Below, in pieces: positions 10,881-24,764 of a DNA stretch of 64,000 nt (positions are counted from its first letter, which is position 1; each line of letters begins with the position of its first letter). Location: contig CM051459.1 in NCBI GenBank assembly GCA_028095005.1, forward strand, positions 203,895,902 to 203,959,901. The letters are read 5' to 3'. The DNA is from Rhynchospora pubera (taxonomy: Eukaryota > Streptophyta > Magnoliopsida > Poales > Cyperaceae). The translations under genes were made by a program, and so were the position numbers. The notes under the pieces are model-generated. The model was given only the letters and a program-made list of their open reading frames with translations. It did no database searches and had not been told where the DNA came from.

Positions 10881-13800
10881 CTCTGTTTCCTCCCCTCCCC
10901 CTTCCCCTGACGCTCATCCTCTGTTTCCAAATTCTATAATGCGTTTTCTAAAAATAGAGGCGCTGGATAATTAATGAGGGCGCTGCTGGATTTCATTCCC
11001 TGGATTCTATCATCCTGTCATCCCATGGTCTTCTATTGATAAGGACGCTCGATAATTAATGAGGATTCCAGATAATGAGGGGATGATAGAATCCTAGAGA
11101 TGGTCTAAAGCAATTCCGATTATTGTACACAGTTTAAATATTCGATAAATACAAAATCTATTAGACAAATTATCTTTCTCCTTCTTATCCCTCTCATGGC
11201 ATTTTGTCATGGCAAGTAATTGTAGCTTCATTAAGCAAAAACAATATGTATAATTAACGAAAGAAAAAGACAATAATTAACGTCACTGAGCTTAAAAACC
11301 GCATTAATAAAAAGAGAAAATTGCCCAAATATTTTTTAAATATCCTTTTGTTGAAACTAATGGGCAATATCATTTTTTAAGGTATTATTTGAATATCTTT
11401 AAAATAGTAACAATACTGCATCACAGTTTTTGAATAAGATGTTACAAAATATTTAAGTCCATTGGTGATTCACAAAAGAGGGAAAAAAACGATGGGCTCC
11501 AATTTCCACTGCACCCTTCAAATTAGATAAGTGATTATATAGTTTCACTTAAAAAATGTTTTAAACTGTTTTCCTAATTGACATCCCAAGATAAAACTTC
11601 TTAATTCCACCACTGAATAATTTATTATGCTTAATAGGGACAAAAGTTCTGATATGACGACAAAGCTCCTCCGTAAAGGACGATGTTCCAGGGACTTAAT
11701 TTTCATCGAAAATATGGAATAATCTACATCGCAAAAAGAAACAAGAAAATACTTAAGGAATCTGGAATCAGGAATCTAATTAAATGATTAGCTTAAAGTC
11801 CAACTAAACATGAAGTTTGTGTACTGCTTTTGTGGAGTTTCATTGGTCCTCATAAGTTAGAAATGAATGTACGTAGGTTGTAAGCAAATTAATTAATAAG
11901 CAAAGTTTACTTTTGTTTTTATGGTTGTTTGCTGGCTTTTAAATATATTGAAATCATGTTGAATTACCATTCTGAAGCTTTATTCAAATCACCATATGTG
12001 ACACCGATTGTCCAACTTGTATTGTTTGTTTTGCAAATTTCAATCGCATACTATAAAAAATTTATATATATATAGCTGCAGTTTATATCTACAATTCAAA
12101 AGTATGTGTATGTACAATACTAAATGCAAGTTGTAAATCTCTTCCGACCATTATGGCCATATTAATTGTTATATTATTAACAAATTTCAAAAATAAAAAA
12201 GTTTCTAAAAGTATTTCAATAGTAAACATCCATTAATAAAACTGATATTAAACTTTTCTGCCATAATAACTTACAAAAAAAAGCTTCATATATTGTCTCT
12301 GATGTGACTTAAATTAAGAAAGAACATAATGTCAAACAAAATTATTCGGCAATCAATAGTTGTTAAAATTAATTGAAAGAAAAAACTAAAATTAACGTGC
12401 TTTTTATATTTTAGATAGATTAGATTAGATAATTTGTACATCAACATTGATGTGCTTTTATAATTTCTACAAAAAGTAAAGTATTATTTAAAAAAAGAAA
12501 ATAGCTTGATTGAAAACTAATTAGTTTGAAAATTACACCAAATTCGCTACAAACATATTTTCTTTATAATTTAGAAATTATTTGGTGTCGAACAAATGCC
12601 AATAAATGAGATCCCAATTTTTCAAATTGTTCGACCGATAGTCAAACAATCAATCTGTTTTAAATTTTACCAAACTTCATATATAAACTAACAAAATCAT
12701 GAACAATTATGTAAACGCTGATTATATTCTTTGTTTTTCATTGTCAACATACCCTATCCTTTCTTAATATAAATATTTTTTAAATTTCCCACAATCAGTT
12801 ATAATTAGTAGTACAAGTGTACAACGGAAGGGGATTTTTTTAATTTTTTAAATTTCCCACCTTGTACATTGGATTTTTTATTCTTCAGTAGAAATTTATT
12901 AATCAATGATATGTAATCAAGACTTCAAGTTGCATTACTATATGTAACCACAATTTTCCATGACAATTGTATTCCGACAAGCTTACGAAGTCAGTTCCTG
13001 TTCCATTATATTTCGATTAAAATTTCAAAAAATTAATGTACCTCCTTTAACTGAGGGTAACCCTTCGAAGTTAAATGTTTTCTTGAATTGATTAGCATTG
13101 TAAATATTTTATTCAGTAATAAAAAATGTAATAATTCATGCTTTCTCGAACAATCCAATCCATATCTATTTTATCGGAAGCTTACAGATATTATATTTAT
13201 TTAAAATTAAAAACATCTAAAAGAGTATACAATTTATATTTAAGAATTGATTGATAATCGAGATAATGTAAATTATATAGGTCTCAGTAGACCACCCTTA
13301 TGTCTTACTTCTTAGTTATGACAATTTAATATATTAGATCGGTTATATATCAGCCAACCAAATAGATAATATATTATTCTTGATTAATGTAGCTGTTGAA
13401 ATCAATATTAACATTTTTTTTGATAAAAAAATGATGTATTCAACTAGACTCGTGTAATGAATTTACTGCACGTATTGGGTATTGCTTGACTTTCTCCCGG
13501 GGGTAATTAGTCTTCTTTATTTTTTCTTTTTCTTGTGCAATTTGATGGTGTTGGGCACCCAAATCTTACCCAACAAATCTCCGCATTCTTATCCATTGGA
13601 TTTTTATTTTCACGGGGAACATGCTGGGAAATTAGATGTCAAATGTTAATCAAAAACTGCATAGTGGCAGTTCTAGAGGATAAGTACAGCTCAATTAATT
13701 GTAAAATTTGTATGAACAAATTTAGATGCTTGAGGTAGACGATCCATTTCTAGATGAAAAAACCATTTCAATTAATTACATATATGGTTCGTAAAATGGA

Positions 13801-16640
13801 GATTATTGTACGGTTTCACATAATTCTGGAACTATGTTATTGTTATATACCCACATTATCAATGACGTTGTTTCCAAGTAACTATAGTTCAAATATTGAA
13901 AAATTAAGGGGGAAAAATGGAAAACGGTCATCATTCCTTGGAAAAACATTTTGGTTTGATCCATCATGCATGTCAATCATTTGCAAAGCGAAATGACTTT
14001 ATTGCATTCTAGAGAATTTGGTTTTAGACTTGTCACATATTGTTAAAAAAAAAAAAACTCGTAAACCGTATATCCAATCCCTCATCTTTGGTGAAAGAAG
14101 GAAAAAAATAAAAAAATGCATGTGCTAAATAAATTCACCAAAATTTACAAATCTAAGAACCAAACTCTGATCACGCGCAGCAACAGCTGTGTAATCATAT
14201 GTGTTCACTTTAATTTTCCCCTCGCAGTCGTAGCTAATGCTTTCAATTGTGTATCTCATCATGGACTAATTGTTTTCTTACTTAGTGATCCTCATGGACT
14301 AAATGTTTTCTTTCAATTGTGTATCTCATTTATGTTTTTTTTTTCCAAAATTAAAAGTTAATTATCCACATAATTATTTCTTATTTATCTTTTAAGTTAT
14401 TAATAATAAAAATGTCTATTTATGCAAAAATAAATTTAATTTTTCTGAATTCACTCTCCAAAAAGATGAAAAATGAAAACGTATGTCTAATATTCCTGTT
14501 GCGCCGTCAAGCAACTGTGCAGAATTACACAAAAGGCAGCACACGTAAGTCGTAACGGTTCCAAAAAACAGACGAAAAAAATGTAGAAAATATTCAATAT
14601 TCTTCTGCGGGAATCTCGCAGGGCTTGACTGTGGACCATTGGAATCTTCATTTTCTCTCGAAATGAGATGCTTATTATATAACGGGTCAGAGATTTCCCA
14701 GAACTTAGTCATGACCCGCTATAGCTTCTACTTCATTAGATGCATTACACATTGTTAAGCACTTACTGTCCGATTTCTCACATGTTGGACACGTCTCTCG
14801 TGCTTAGATAACGATTCTCGGGGCATTCGTGTAAATATTTGGCTAAGGAAGGGTTTTATGTGTAGATAAGATTATCAAATTTACTCCATGCGGCTCACAG
14901 TGGCATCCGCAGTAATTCCTGTCGATTTGTCGAGATAGAATTATTATATTCTGGACGGCCTTGGCTTTTGCTTCCAAATAGACGGTCAGATTTTGGTTGT
15001 AAAATTTGGGAACTATTCTAGACCGTCGATCTTTCATATGTGGAAACGAAGTCCTATCCTAACCGAGCGCGAAGAGCAAACCATTTCCTGTTCCCGACTG
15101 AGATGCTTCTCCCAACTTCCCTTCTAAAATAATCATAGAAAAATGAAAATTAAGACTAGTTTAAATGGAATGCAGCAGATTTTCTGTGAATTACTCATCT
15201 GCTGTACTTGATACAAATATGGCTTTGTTCCAAAAAGAAGTTCTCTAATGGTGTTATCAAACCCGATAGATGCGAGTTGTGATCTTGGAGTTACGTTTAA
15301 TTTAAATCCATAGCATATGTTTCTATTGACCATAAATTGTTTCATATTTATTTTTCAAATCCAAAGTTCAAACAATTTACTCAAATTAATTCAACGGCTG
15401 ATGCATGTGCTCCTCTTTTTTTTTTTCAAAACAATTAGGACCAATTACCTACCACTTCTATTTACCATAAGCAATTTTTTATAAATCGAACGAAATACAC
15501 GGTTCAGAATATTAATATGTCTGTAATAAAATCATCTCTCATTCTAGCATGCTATTTATACGTCAATTGCATGTGCTCCTCTTGATGAGTTTAAGATCCA
15601 ATTAGCTTATAATAATTTTTTGCATTTGCGTAAATTCAAATAGTTGAAATCGGCACACTAAAATTTATCCATAAAAAATCAAGTTATGTTTGTTTTGAGG
15701 CCTTAATCTTCAACAAAGAAAGTAAAAATTTTCATATATTATACATACAAGCAATAGATGCCCCTAGGTGCAATTGTACTGATCTTTTCATGGATGTTTT
15801 TATAAGTTGCAGGGATGTTCATTAGCAAAGTATAGCCCGAGTTCAATAATTTAAATTTAGATTTTTGGATTTAAGATTTTGAAATATTTGTTAACTTATA
15901 ATGTAATATAATAGTTTCATCATTATAATTTTTTGTTTTAATTATTTAAATAATTTTATTATCGGTCAATTGTTCTTTATTATTCTTTATTATTCTTTGT
16001 CGTCAAATGTATCAATGCGATAAATCCGGGGAGTGGAATTCCTAGTTGTTCTTTGTCTTGTACACGTGTTATGAAGATAAACCATAGTAACATGCAGTGG
16101 TTTTAGGCTATATACGAACATATTTCCAACACCGTGTAGATATGGATATCGTGAATGCATTCTTTTTAGGTAAATCAATAAAGAAAATCGATTGCTTATT
16201 TTGATATTATGTATAAATAATTTTTTTATACCGAAATGTATGTGCTATATTAAATTTTGTATGTTTTATCTCAGGTTTTCTAATGTGGTTAATATTAATG
16301 CAAATAAATTTTAGAATGAATAACATCAGTGGCAATTTGGCGAGGAAAATAAGAACACAATTTTTTATGTATTATAGTACATGATATTTTCCATAATTTT
16401 CTTCTTAGTACATCTACGTTATTACATTATTCATGAAGGCCTAATATATAGCATACCCCATACAGTGTTCTTAGGTACAAAATAATTAATAAGTTATCAA
16501 TAAAAAAAACAAATGAAGGTGATGACAACTTTACTTAAAAAAATTAAATAAATTTAATAGCATGATATATAAATAAAAATACAAATATTTTGGGAAACAC
16601 CATGTTATTACATCTTTACATTTAGTGCACACAAAACATT
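10881..16640. other. Long gene-free stretch
   Basis: Nearly 6 kb without a supported gene. Short frames at 13535-13738, 13754-13996, 14116-14361 (plus) and 14416-14712, 14843-15037, 15133-15345 (minus) have no recognisable domain and no flanking splice signals that would extend them. No complete transposon termini were found by eye. Confidence 0.45.
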
Positions 16641-16920
16641 AAGCAACAACAAATCCAGTAGTTTCTTATCGCGCCCGCTGAATGAATTAATTAGTGCTTG
16701 CTTCCACACAATTCAGCGCAAAAACAGAAGGAAAATAAACAAAAGAAAAAGCAAAAAAGCTTTACACTTATACACTCTTCAGTGTTTGGTAAGAAACAGC
16801 CGATCCCTCCCTCCAAAAGCACACGCTACTACATACATCTAACATCTCCAAACTCCAAAGGCCCCTTGCTTACCTCTCCTGGCCCCACGTAACCAAAACC
16901 CATCCACCTCAGATCCGCTC

Positions 16921-16936
16921 CACGTGTTATAAAGAC
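16921..16936 (+). promoter_or_regulatory. G-box next to TATA-like box, PDAT1 promoter
   Basis: CACGTG at 16921-16926 is followed at once by TTATAAAGA (16927-16935), about 200 bp before the ATG at 17130. A CT repeat at 16982-17000 falls in the probable 5'UTR, a common plant leader feature. The G-box suggests control by bZIP or bHLH factors; this is inferred from the motif only. Confidence 0.5.
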
Positions 16937-17129
16937 CCAACGACGGCGGTCCGATTTCATTTCAGCGACTCCCTTCTTTATTCTCTCTCTCTCTCTCTTC
17001 CTCAGAAGAGAAGAGAAGCTCGATGCTTCCCCACTCTCTCTAAAACCATGCGCACACTCTCTCTCGAGTCTCAAAACCAAAGGAGTTGAATAGGAAACTC
17101 TCTTTACTTTACTAGGGTTTTGAGCGACC

Positions 17130-20100
17130 ATGTCTTTGCTCAGGCGACGAAAGCCCTCCGACTCTGACAAGAAACGGCCGACTGTATCTGTACCAGTACA
17201 GGACTCGGAAGCTGACAGTACCAAGGGTGCAAATAAGGCATCTTCTGTACCAGTACCGAATTCGGTACGGCGCGCGAAGGCGAGGTGCTCTTGTTTCGAC
17301 AGTTGTTGTTGGTGGATAGGCTTCGTGTGCTCGACTTGGTGGTTCCTTCTCTTCTTGTACAATGCGATGCCCGCTTCGTTCCCACAATACGTGACGGAGG
17401 CGATAACGGGTCCCTTGCCCGACCCACCAGGTGTCAAGTTGTTGAAGGAAGGCTTGCGCGCTAAGCACCCGGTAGTGTTCGTGCCCGGTATTGTGACGGG
17501 TGGGTTGGAGCTTTGGGAGGGACACCAGTGTGCAGAAGGACTCTTTAGGAAGAGATTGTGGGGCGGTACCTTCGGTGAGGTGTACAAGAGGTATGGTATC
17601 AATTTGGGTTTGTTTTTCTTTAGTGTGATTGTTTGTTTGGAATCATTTTGTTGGGTTTTGTTTTAGTAAAGTTCTATGTTTGTTATTCTTATTCCTTTTC
17701 ATTTTTCCTTTTTTTTTTTTTGTTTCGTGTTGCTTTGCATGAATTTTGCGATTGAGTTTGTGGGTTTGTGGTCGCCTGTACGAGGTTGCAAGGCAACTCA
17801 GGATTTATGTGAGAAATTTGAGTTTCATTTTTTTTTTCTTTTCCTGAATTGGGAAATCAGTGCTTTAGGTGATGGTTGTTGCTATATTGATCTTCCCCTT
17901 TCACTTGTATATTATTTTATTTTTTCTAAAATCTCAAATTAGAAAAATAAGATGTTAGGCTGAAGCATCATAGTAACTTCAAAAGTGCAGGAGACTTTTG
18001 CAATTAATTACGATATAGTCCGGTTCCAAATTAAATGAAGCATCTCTTTCAGGGTGAACAAAAAGCTTCTTTCTTCTGTGTGAAAATAGAGTTAGCTCAC
18101 TCAATAAAGTAGGACCCATCTTTTCTATTGTTAAATACCCCTTTAAATGCTCCTATGATGGTTTGACTTACTTAGTGTTGATCAAATGTCATTAGAGTTG
18201 AAGTTTACTTTAATTATATACTGATTTGACTTTCGTCAACCTTAGTAACAATATTACAAATAAAATTAGAATTTCTTTGTGCGATCAATTTACCACACCA
18301 TTACCTCTTTGAGACTTTGACTAAGTTTTACTTGTTTGAGTGATGTAACTTACCTGTTCATAGGAAGAGAGGAAAAAAAAAAAAAGCTAATAGTTTACCT
18401 GGCATGGGTTCCTCGAGAACAAATTTTTCATATTCAGCACTAGTGTTAATGTAACTTACCTCAATAAACACGGGAAGTGACATATATTCTGTTACTGGTA
18501 GATTCTTAAAAAAATAAAATGAACAAATTTTACTGGTTTACATTTCTCAGGCCATTATGCTGGGTGGAGCACATGTCGCTGGACAACGAAACAGGGCTGG
18601 ACCCTCCAGGGGTACGGGTAAGGCCAGTAAGTGGGCTTGTCGCGGCTGATTATTTTATCCCTGGCTATTTTGTATGGGCAGTTCTAATTGCCAACTTGGC
18701 ACGCATTGGGTATGAAGAGAAGACAATGTACATGGCTGCTTATGATTGGAGGATTTCATTTCAGAACACTGAGGTAGTCGATCTAATATCATCTCTTTCT
18801 TTTTATTTCTTTTTTTTTAATCTTCCAAAAAGGCAGGGGACAACACCTCTTTCATTGAAACAGAAGTTCTTACAAGATGGTACCAACATTTACCAGTACA
18901 GTGCATTACTAACTAGAATTATCTAGAGAGCTAAAGAAAAATACATACTTACTAGAATTATCTAGAGAGCTAAAGAAAAATTCATACTAGAATTATCTAG
19001 AGAGCTAAAGAAAAATACATACTTACTAGAATTATCTAGAGAGCTAAAGAAAAATACATACTAGAATTATCTAGAGAGCTAAAGAAAAATACATACTGAG
19101 AACCAAAAAGTACATCCAACCACAACAACATACATACTAATCCAGACCAGAAAAATGCCATATTGGAAAAAAAAAGAAAAATTAGATAAAGGCGACCAAT
19201 CATCCATGATGATTGTATCATCTCAATTCAGAAGTTGTCATAAAAAAAAATCGTAAATCAAAGTAAATGAGGCTAGATTATATTCACAGGTGCGTGATCA
19301 ATCGTTGAGTCGAATAAAAAGTAACATAGAGCTAATGGTTGCAACAAACGGTGGGAAGAAAGTTGTTGTGATCCCGCATTCCATGGGAGTACTTTATTTC
19401 TTGCATTTCATGAAGTGGGTTGAGGCACCATCTCCTATGGGTGGCGGTGGTGGGCCCGACTGGTGTGCTAAACACATCAAAGCTGTGATGAATATTGGAG
19501 GACCTTTTCTAGGGGTCCCCAAAGCTGTTACTGGGCTTTTCTCTGCTGAAGCCAAAGATGTTGCTGTTGCTAGGTAATCACAACTAATTGACATGAGGAA
19601 ATAATTTATAGTAGAACAAACCATATAGTAGAATACTAGAATTATCATGTTATAAGCTGAAAGCCTAGTACTATACTGAAAACTTTCCTTTTTTCCTTTT
19701 TGGAAAGAAGGGTGGGCTAAAAATTATAATTTCCCCACAGGATATCTCAAAATTTTGTGTTACGACTGATGATCTAGTTTAGGGAACTTTGTAAACTGAT
19801 TTGTTTGTCTTAACTGAAGAACATATACTTTTGTATCAGTAATTTTTCCTACCATTTATTTAAAATGTCCATGGTATACATCTTCTCCCCTGGGCGAACG
19901 TTATTTTGTTGGTGCCTTCAATATGTGTCAATTAAAAAGGGTTGTAGTAATTATCATATTAAATTGGAGTATAATTGTTCTTAAGTGAAAAAATGGGTTA
20001 AATTTACTTTGTTTAGGTAAATTCTCTTCAGGGGTTTGAATAGCTAAAGTTGCCATGCAATAACTATCTCAACCTTTTATCTTTGATTGTATTGATGATT

Positions 20101-22952
20101 TGCTGACCGTAGCATGGTTGGAGTACTTCTGGAAATTGTATTTTAATATAAGATGAGTGTATTTCTAACTAACAGAGCTATTGCGCCTGACGTACTGGAC
20201 TTTGACATTCTTGGACTGCAAACCCTGCGACATGTCATGCGCATGACGCGCACCTGGGATGCAACCATGTCAATGATCCCCAAAGGTGGGGACACTATCT
20301 GGGGAGGCCTCGAATGGGCCCCAGAAGATGGGTACGAGTGTAGCAATGGCCAGAAAAAGCAACAAAAAAATGGCAACAGTGATTCCCACAAAGGAAAAGG
20401 AAACAAGACAAATACAGGTGTCAATAGGCCGAGGGTCCATTATGGGAGGATAGTTTCTTTTGGGAAGGATGTAGCAGAGGTACCTTCGTCAGTTATAGAA
20501 CGGCTAGATTTTCAGGTATGTTCTTACTTTTCGACTGATTTAGCTGTCATATTGTGCATGCTTTGCCTTGAAAAGTAGGCATTAATGTGCATCGTTTACA
20601 GTCTAAAATAGTCTTATTATTCATTGCATTATGCTTACATATTTGTAAAACCTTTTAAGCCAAATTAGTTGCTTTATTGTACAAGGTTTCCACTATTCTC
20701 TCTCTCTCTCTCAAAAAAAAAAAAAAAAGGATTTCCACTAAGGATACTTATCCACTTTGAAGTCCAATAAGGCCTCAATCTAACTTTGTGTTAATTCTCT
20801 CACTGCCATAATGACTCAATTTATTTGATTTTTACTGAAATTTACTTCTTCAACCAATCACAAAAATGGCAATGCAAAATGTTAGGGTTGAATTTCTGGC
20901 ATGCCTTTCAAAAGTTGGAAGCTTCATATTGGTCCCCTGAATTTTCCAATAATTTATCTTCGTAAACTTTAATTTTTCGAAAGTTTGAATTATTTATATG
21001 AATTCAAGATTAACTATCCAAGTGTTATTTCTCAATTTATGTTGTTTGGTTCATCTATTATATGAGGACTGTGCTCGTCTAATTGACCATCAAGTATTTA
21101 AGTTTAGAGGCTCCACCTTTTTTTTTTTTAAATCATTTGATTGTATCAAGTACTATGAATTTGATTCTTATCTCTGGACTGTTTATTTCTGCAATTGTGT
21201 CCTGTCTGCATCTTTCTAATTCCTTTTACTGGTGTCTCCGTGCCATTTAAATTTTGAGATGTTTCCTAGAAAAAGGGAATATCATACATCTTCTTCAGTA
21301 TTTTAATATAAGGAAATTTCTATTGTAGTACCTTTTCACTTCTTTTACTTTTTAGTGTAATCTTGCGACAATTGCTAAATAGTAAATTGCTTAAACAAGG
21401 AAAACTCTTGGCCATGGTTAAATTCACCCTTATAAAGTCTAAAATTAAATGACTTCTGGGAGCTATTAAAAGTCTGAGGCGTATATGGACTTTCTGTTCC
21501 TTTAGGGATAATATAAATTTTCAATCTTTCCGAGGAAAAGCAGATTTCAGGCGAAATGAGAATAATGTTTCTTTTGTAAAATTAGTGCCATGCCATCTGG
21601 ATATAAATAGCAGTACTTGACCTTATTTAGACAGATTATTTCCCATTTTGACATCTCAATAAAGCGTCAATCTTATAGAAGTAGTAACAGCACCGTTAAA
21701 AAAATAATTCCAGGATGCTAAGAAAGGAAATGCAATGGCAGATTCGAATGCCTCTTGCCAGGATGTGTGGACCGAGTATCATGAGTTGGGGTCGATTGGA
21801 AGGAAGGCTGTGGCCGATTACAAGGTGTACACAGCCGGCTCGGTGCTCGATCTCCTCCAGTTTATAGCTCCAAAAATGATGCGTCGTGGGAGTGCCCACT
21901 TTTCGTATGGAATTGCTGATGACCTCGATGACCCCAAGTATGGCCACTACAAATATTGGTCGAACCCCTTGGAGACGAAGTGAGTACATATTTATACTTC
22001 TAGAGGTTTTTTTTTTTAAATGTCATTCTCGTCTTCCTCTGAACTCTCTCTGTCTGTCTGTCTGTCTGTCTTTAATGGATTTCATTTTTTTTTGCAACTT
22101 TAAATCTTACACCTGGCATTTAACACATTAGCAACTTGCAACAGATCACGTGCTGTCTTTCTCATTTGCAAAACCCAAACTTGAGTGAAAATTTTACCAA
22201 GTGCTTTCATGACTTGTTTGGATCAGTTTCGAGCTTAGAAAGAATAAAAACTCACAAATTGACAAGGGAAAAGTTGTATGTATTTAAAGGTCTCGCTTTT
22301 TCTATCACACAATATATAATTGTTGTTGCTATTTGTTTAACTGTGCATCTCAAATACATAGTTGTCATTGGTTGAGATGAAATGTTTGGTGTCATTTGCA
22401 ATTAAAATGGGTGTGTTTTTGCAGAAAATCCATTCCCTGTATGCTAAGTCGTCAATATTTTTCGTTAGGTTACCAAATGCACCGGAGATGGAAATATTCT
22501 CCCTGTATGGAGTTGGTGTGCCAACAGAAAGAGCATATGTCTACAAGAGGGCCTCATCGGCTGAGTGCTCCATCCCTTTCCAGATTGACACATCTGCAGA
22601 AGGTGGACCTGACAATCCTTGTCTGAAAGGTGGGGTCTATTTGTCCGATGGAGACGAGACTGTACCAGTCCTGAGTGCTGGCTTCATGTGTGCTAGAGGA
22701 TGGCGGGGTAAAACAAGGTTCAACCCAACTGGTATGAAGACCTTTGTACGAGAATATAGCCATTCACCCCCAAGTAACTTATTGGAAGGAAGGGGGTCCC
22801 AGAGTGGGGCCCATGTGGATATAATGGGGAATTTTGCTCTTATTGAAGATATTATCAGAGTGGCAGCAGGGGCTACTGGTGAGGAGATAGGCGGCGATCA
22901 GGTCTTTTCAGAGGTTTTCAAATGGTCAGAAAAGATAAAATTGAAACTCTAA
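17130..22952 (+). CDS. PDAT1: Phospholipid:diacylglycerol acyltransferase 1
   Basis: Transfers an acyl group from the sn-2 position of phosphatidylcholine to diacylglycerol, making triacylglycerol and lysophospholipid at the ER; it belongs to the LCAT-like lipase/acyltransferase family. Exons: 17130-17590, 18551-18773, 19290-19573, 20176-20515, 21714-21979, 22469-22952. All introns are GT-AG and the phases agree, giving 685 residues (Arabidopsis PDAT1 is of similar length). A basic N-terminus precedes one membrane anchor at about 58-78 (CCWWIGFVCSTWWFLLFLYN). The lid-type tryptophan is in GGLELWEG. The nucleophile is Ser259 in PHSMGV, an acidic residue lies in DGDETVP (585-590), and His640 is in SGAHVD. 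Start: first ATG after the CT-rich leader, followed by MSLLRRRKPSD, typical of PDAT1. No lesion is visible, so the gene is probably functional. Confidence 0.97.
18912..19098 (+). repeat. Minisatellite in PDAT1 intron 2 with 74-bp higher-order unit
   Basis: Five copies of ACTAGAATTATCTAGAGAGC plus TAAAGAAAAATACAT start at 18912, 18951, 18986, 19025 and 19060. Spacing alternates 39, 35, 39, 35 because every other copy has an extra ACTT. The array thus evolved by duplication of a 74-bp pair. It sits wholly within the intron and leaves splice sites intact. Confidence 0.9.
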
Positions 22953-23270
22953 TGGTTGTGGGGTATCTATTCCGGCAGGGGAGGGTGGGTCGGGGGGGTG
23001 TGGGGTCAGGGGATATGGTTATATTTGTACAAATGCAAAGGTAAAGTTTAACTGGGAAATTGGGGTCTCCTGTTGGACAGATGAAAGGAAGAACCGTTGA
23101 GGTTTGCCTGGACAAATAAATGTGCTCAATGAATACTAATTCCCGGGGCATCTAATTAATTCTTATTTATCTCAATTTTTTAATTTCATGATTTACATAT
23201 AGTAGGAAGCAAAAATTGCTTACTGTCTAACAATAACGTGGTTCATTAATGTAAATTAGAATGGAGTTGA

Positions 23271-23522
23271 AGTAACCTGCAATGGCGAGCTAGAGATGTA
23301 TATGCTTCGTTTGTTAGACAATGCTCCTTGTAATATGTGGGGTTCGTTATTTTGGGCATGGGCTTATAGTTTCTATTTCTGTTCTTTTGACAAATTAGTA
23401 ACCTGCAATGGCGAGCTAGAGATGTATATGCTTCGTTTGTTAGACAATGCTCCTTGTAATATGTGGGGTTCGTTATTTTGGGCATGGGCTTATAGTTTCT
23501 ATTTCTGTTCTTTTGACAAATT
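23271..23522 (+). repeat. 126-bp tandem duplication downstream of PDAT1
   Basis: Two essentially identical 126-bp copies (23271-23396 and 23397-23522), each beginning AGTAACCTGCAATGGCGAGC and ending TTTGACAAATT. The high identity means a recent duplication. Because 126 is a multiple of three, an open frame runs through both copies on each strand (23296-23637 plus; 23246-23485 minus). I regard this as a by-product, not as coding. It lies 319 bp past the PDAT1 stop, in or near its 3'UTR. Confidence 0.95.
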
Positions 23523-24764
23523 GCCTGTGGTTTCTATTTCACCGCATAAGTTGGGATGGGTTGGTTTGTTCATTTGCTTTGTTTATTTTCTGATATTATT
23601 TTGGGTAGAAAATATCAAACATATGAGGATCTTGTAAGTAGAGAGTAGAGACTAGTACCTAGGTTGAACTTGCGTAGAACCAGGGCATACTTTTCGCCAG
23701 ATTCTGGATTTCTAATCTGGTTTGGCTCCCGTGGTATTTGTTATCCTTGGGGTGTTTTGTAGTACATTTCTTCTACATTGTCTGGTGTAAGTACGTTAAA
23801 GAAAAATACAGCACAAACTGATAGAGTGAATATTGTCCGCAGTCCGCAGGTAAGTTTAGGACTTCTGTAAATTTTTAGCAAGTGTTGCATAATCAGGCTC
23901 AGATTAGAGGTTTTCTGGAGTTGTGACCAGAATGCCCAAATGGCTGTCTAGGAATGTCTAGATTGCATCATAAACCAGAGGCACTGTGCCCCTACTTCCA
24001 TTATCCCATTTTTTGTGGCCCCGCAACTTTTTTGTGTAATTAATTCGTGACCCGAGAATTTGCTAAAAGAGATTAACAACCCTAGGACTTTGTACTATGC
24101 ATATGACTTAAAATAGCCAAGCGAAACTGTGTCATCTGTAAGGCAATATGGTGGTTGTGGCCTTGGTTCTGTTCTAATTTAATACATCTCTTCTCCAGCG
24201 GTTAGCTGGTTGTGCACGCCTACGTTTTCCATAACATGTCAATTCTAATCAAGTGACAGACCGCAAGTGCTCAGTGCTGATCATGTATATTTTTTCCACG
24301 CAATATAACAGATTTATCAGACAAAAAAACTAATATAAAAGATCAACTTTATGATAGTATATCTTGACAGCCACTGCCATGCATATCTAAAAAAAATTAT
24401 AATAGTAAATATTAACAAAACCATTTTTGGAAATTTGAATTTCTATTAGCCGACACAAAAAAAAAAACATTTATTTAGGAGTTCATCCATACATGATTAA
24501 TTGATTATCATTGTTCAGAAATGAACTATACTATTCGCCGACAAACAAATAATAATTATTCATAAAATTATATATTCATGCATGTCTACATACTAAGCAG
24601 TCTTCATATATATATTATTCTCCGACATAAGCAAATGACATTTATGCATAAATGATCTTATGCATAAATGTCATTTGCTTGTCTTCTGATGATCATCATA
24701 TATATAGTCATATATAGATAAATGGCACGATCTACTGGACAATAAAGAACACAAAATGATGTCC
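23523..24764. other. Tail-to-tail intergenic region between PDAT1 and the RWP-RK gene
   Basis: Both genes end here. No further gene is supported. Near 24640-24680 an inverted repeat (AAATGACATTTATGCATAA and its complement) could act as a 3'-end structure for the minus-strand gene. Confidence 0.4.

Noticed and set aside
16829..17602. 257-aa minus-strand frame over PDAT1 exon 1, with related frames at 17112-17525 and 17140-17427
   Set aside because: It is the antisense of a well-supported coding exon and matches no family; the PDAT1 frame explains the lack of stops.
23246..23637. Duplicated reading frames across the 126-bp repeat as a repeat protein
   Set aside because: Open only because the unit is a multiple of three; no start context or similarity supports coding.
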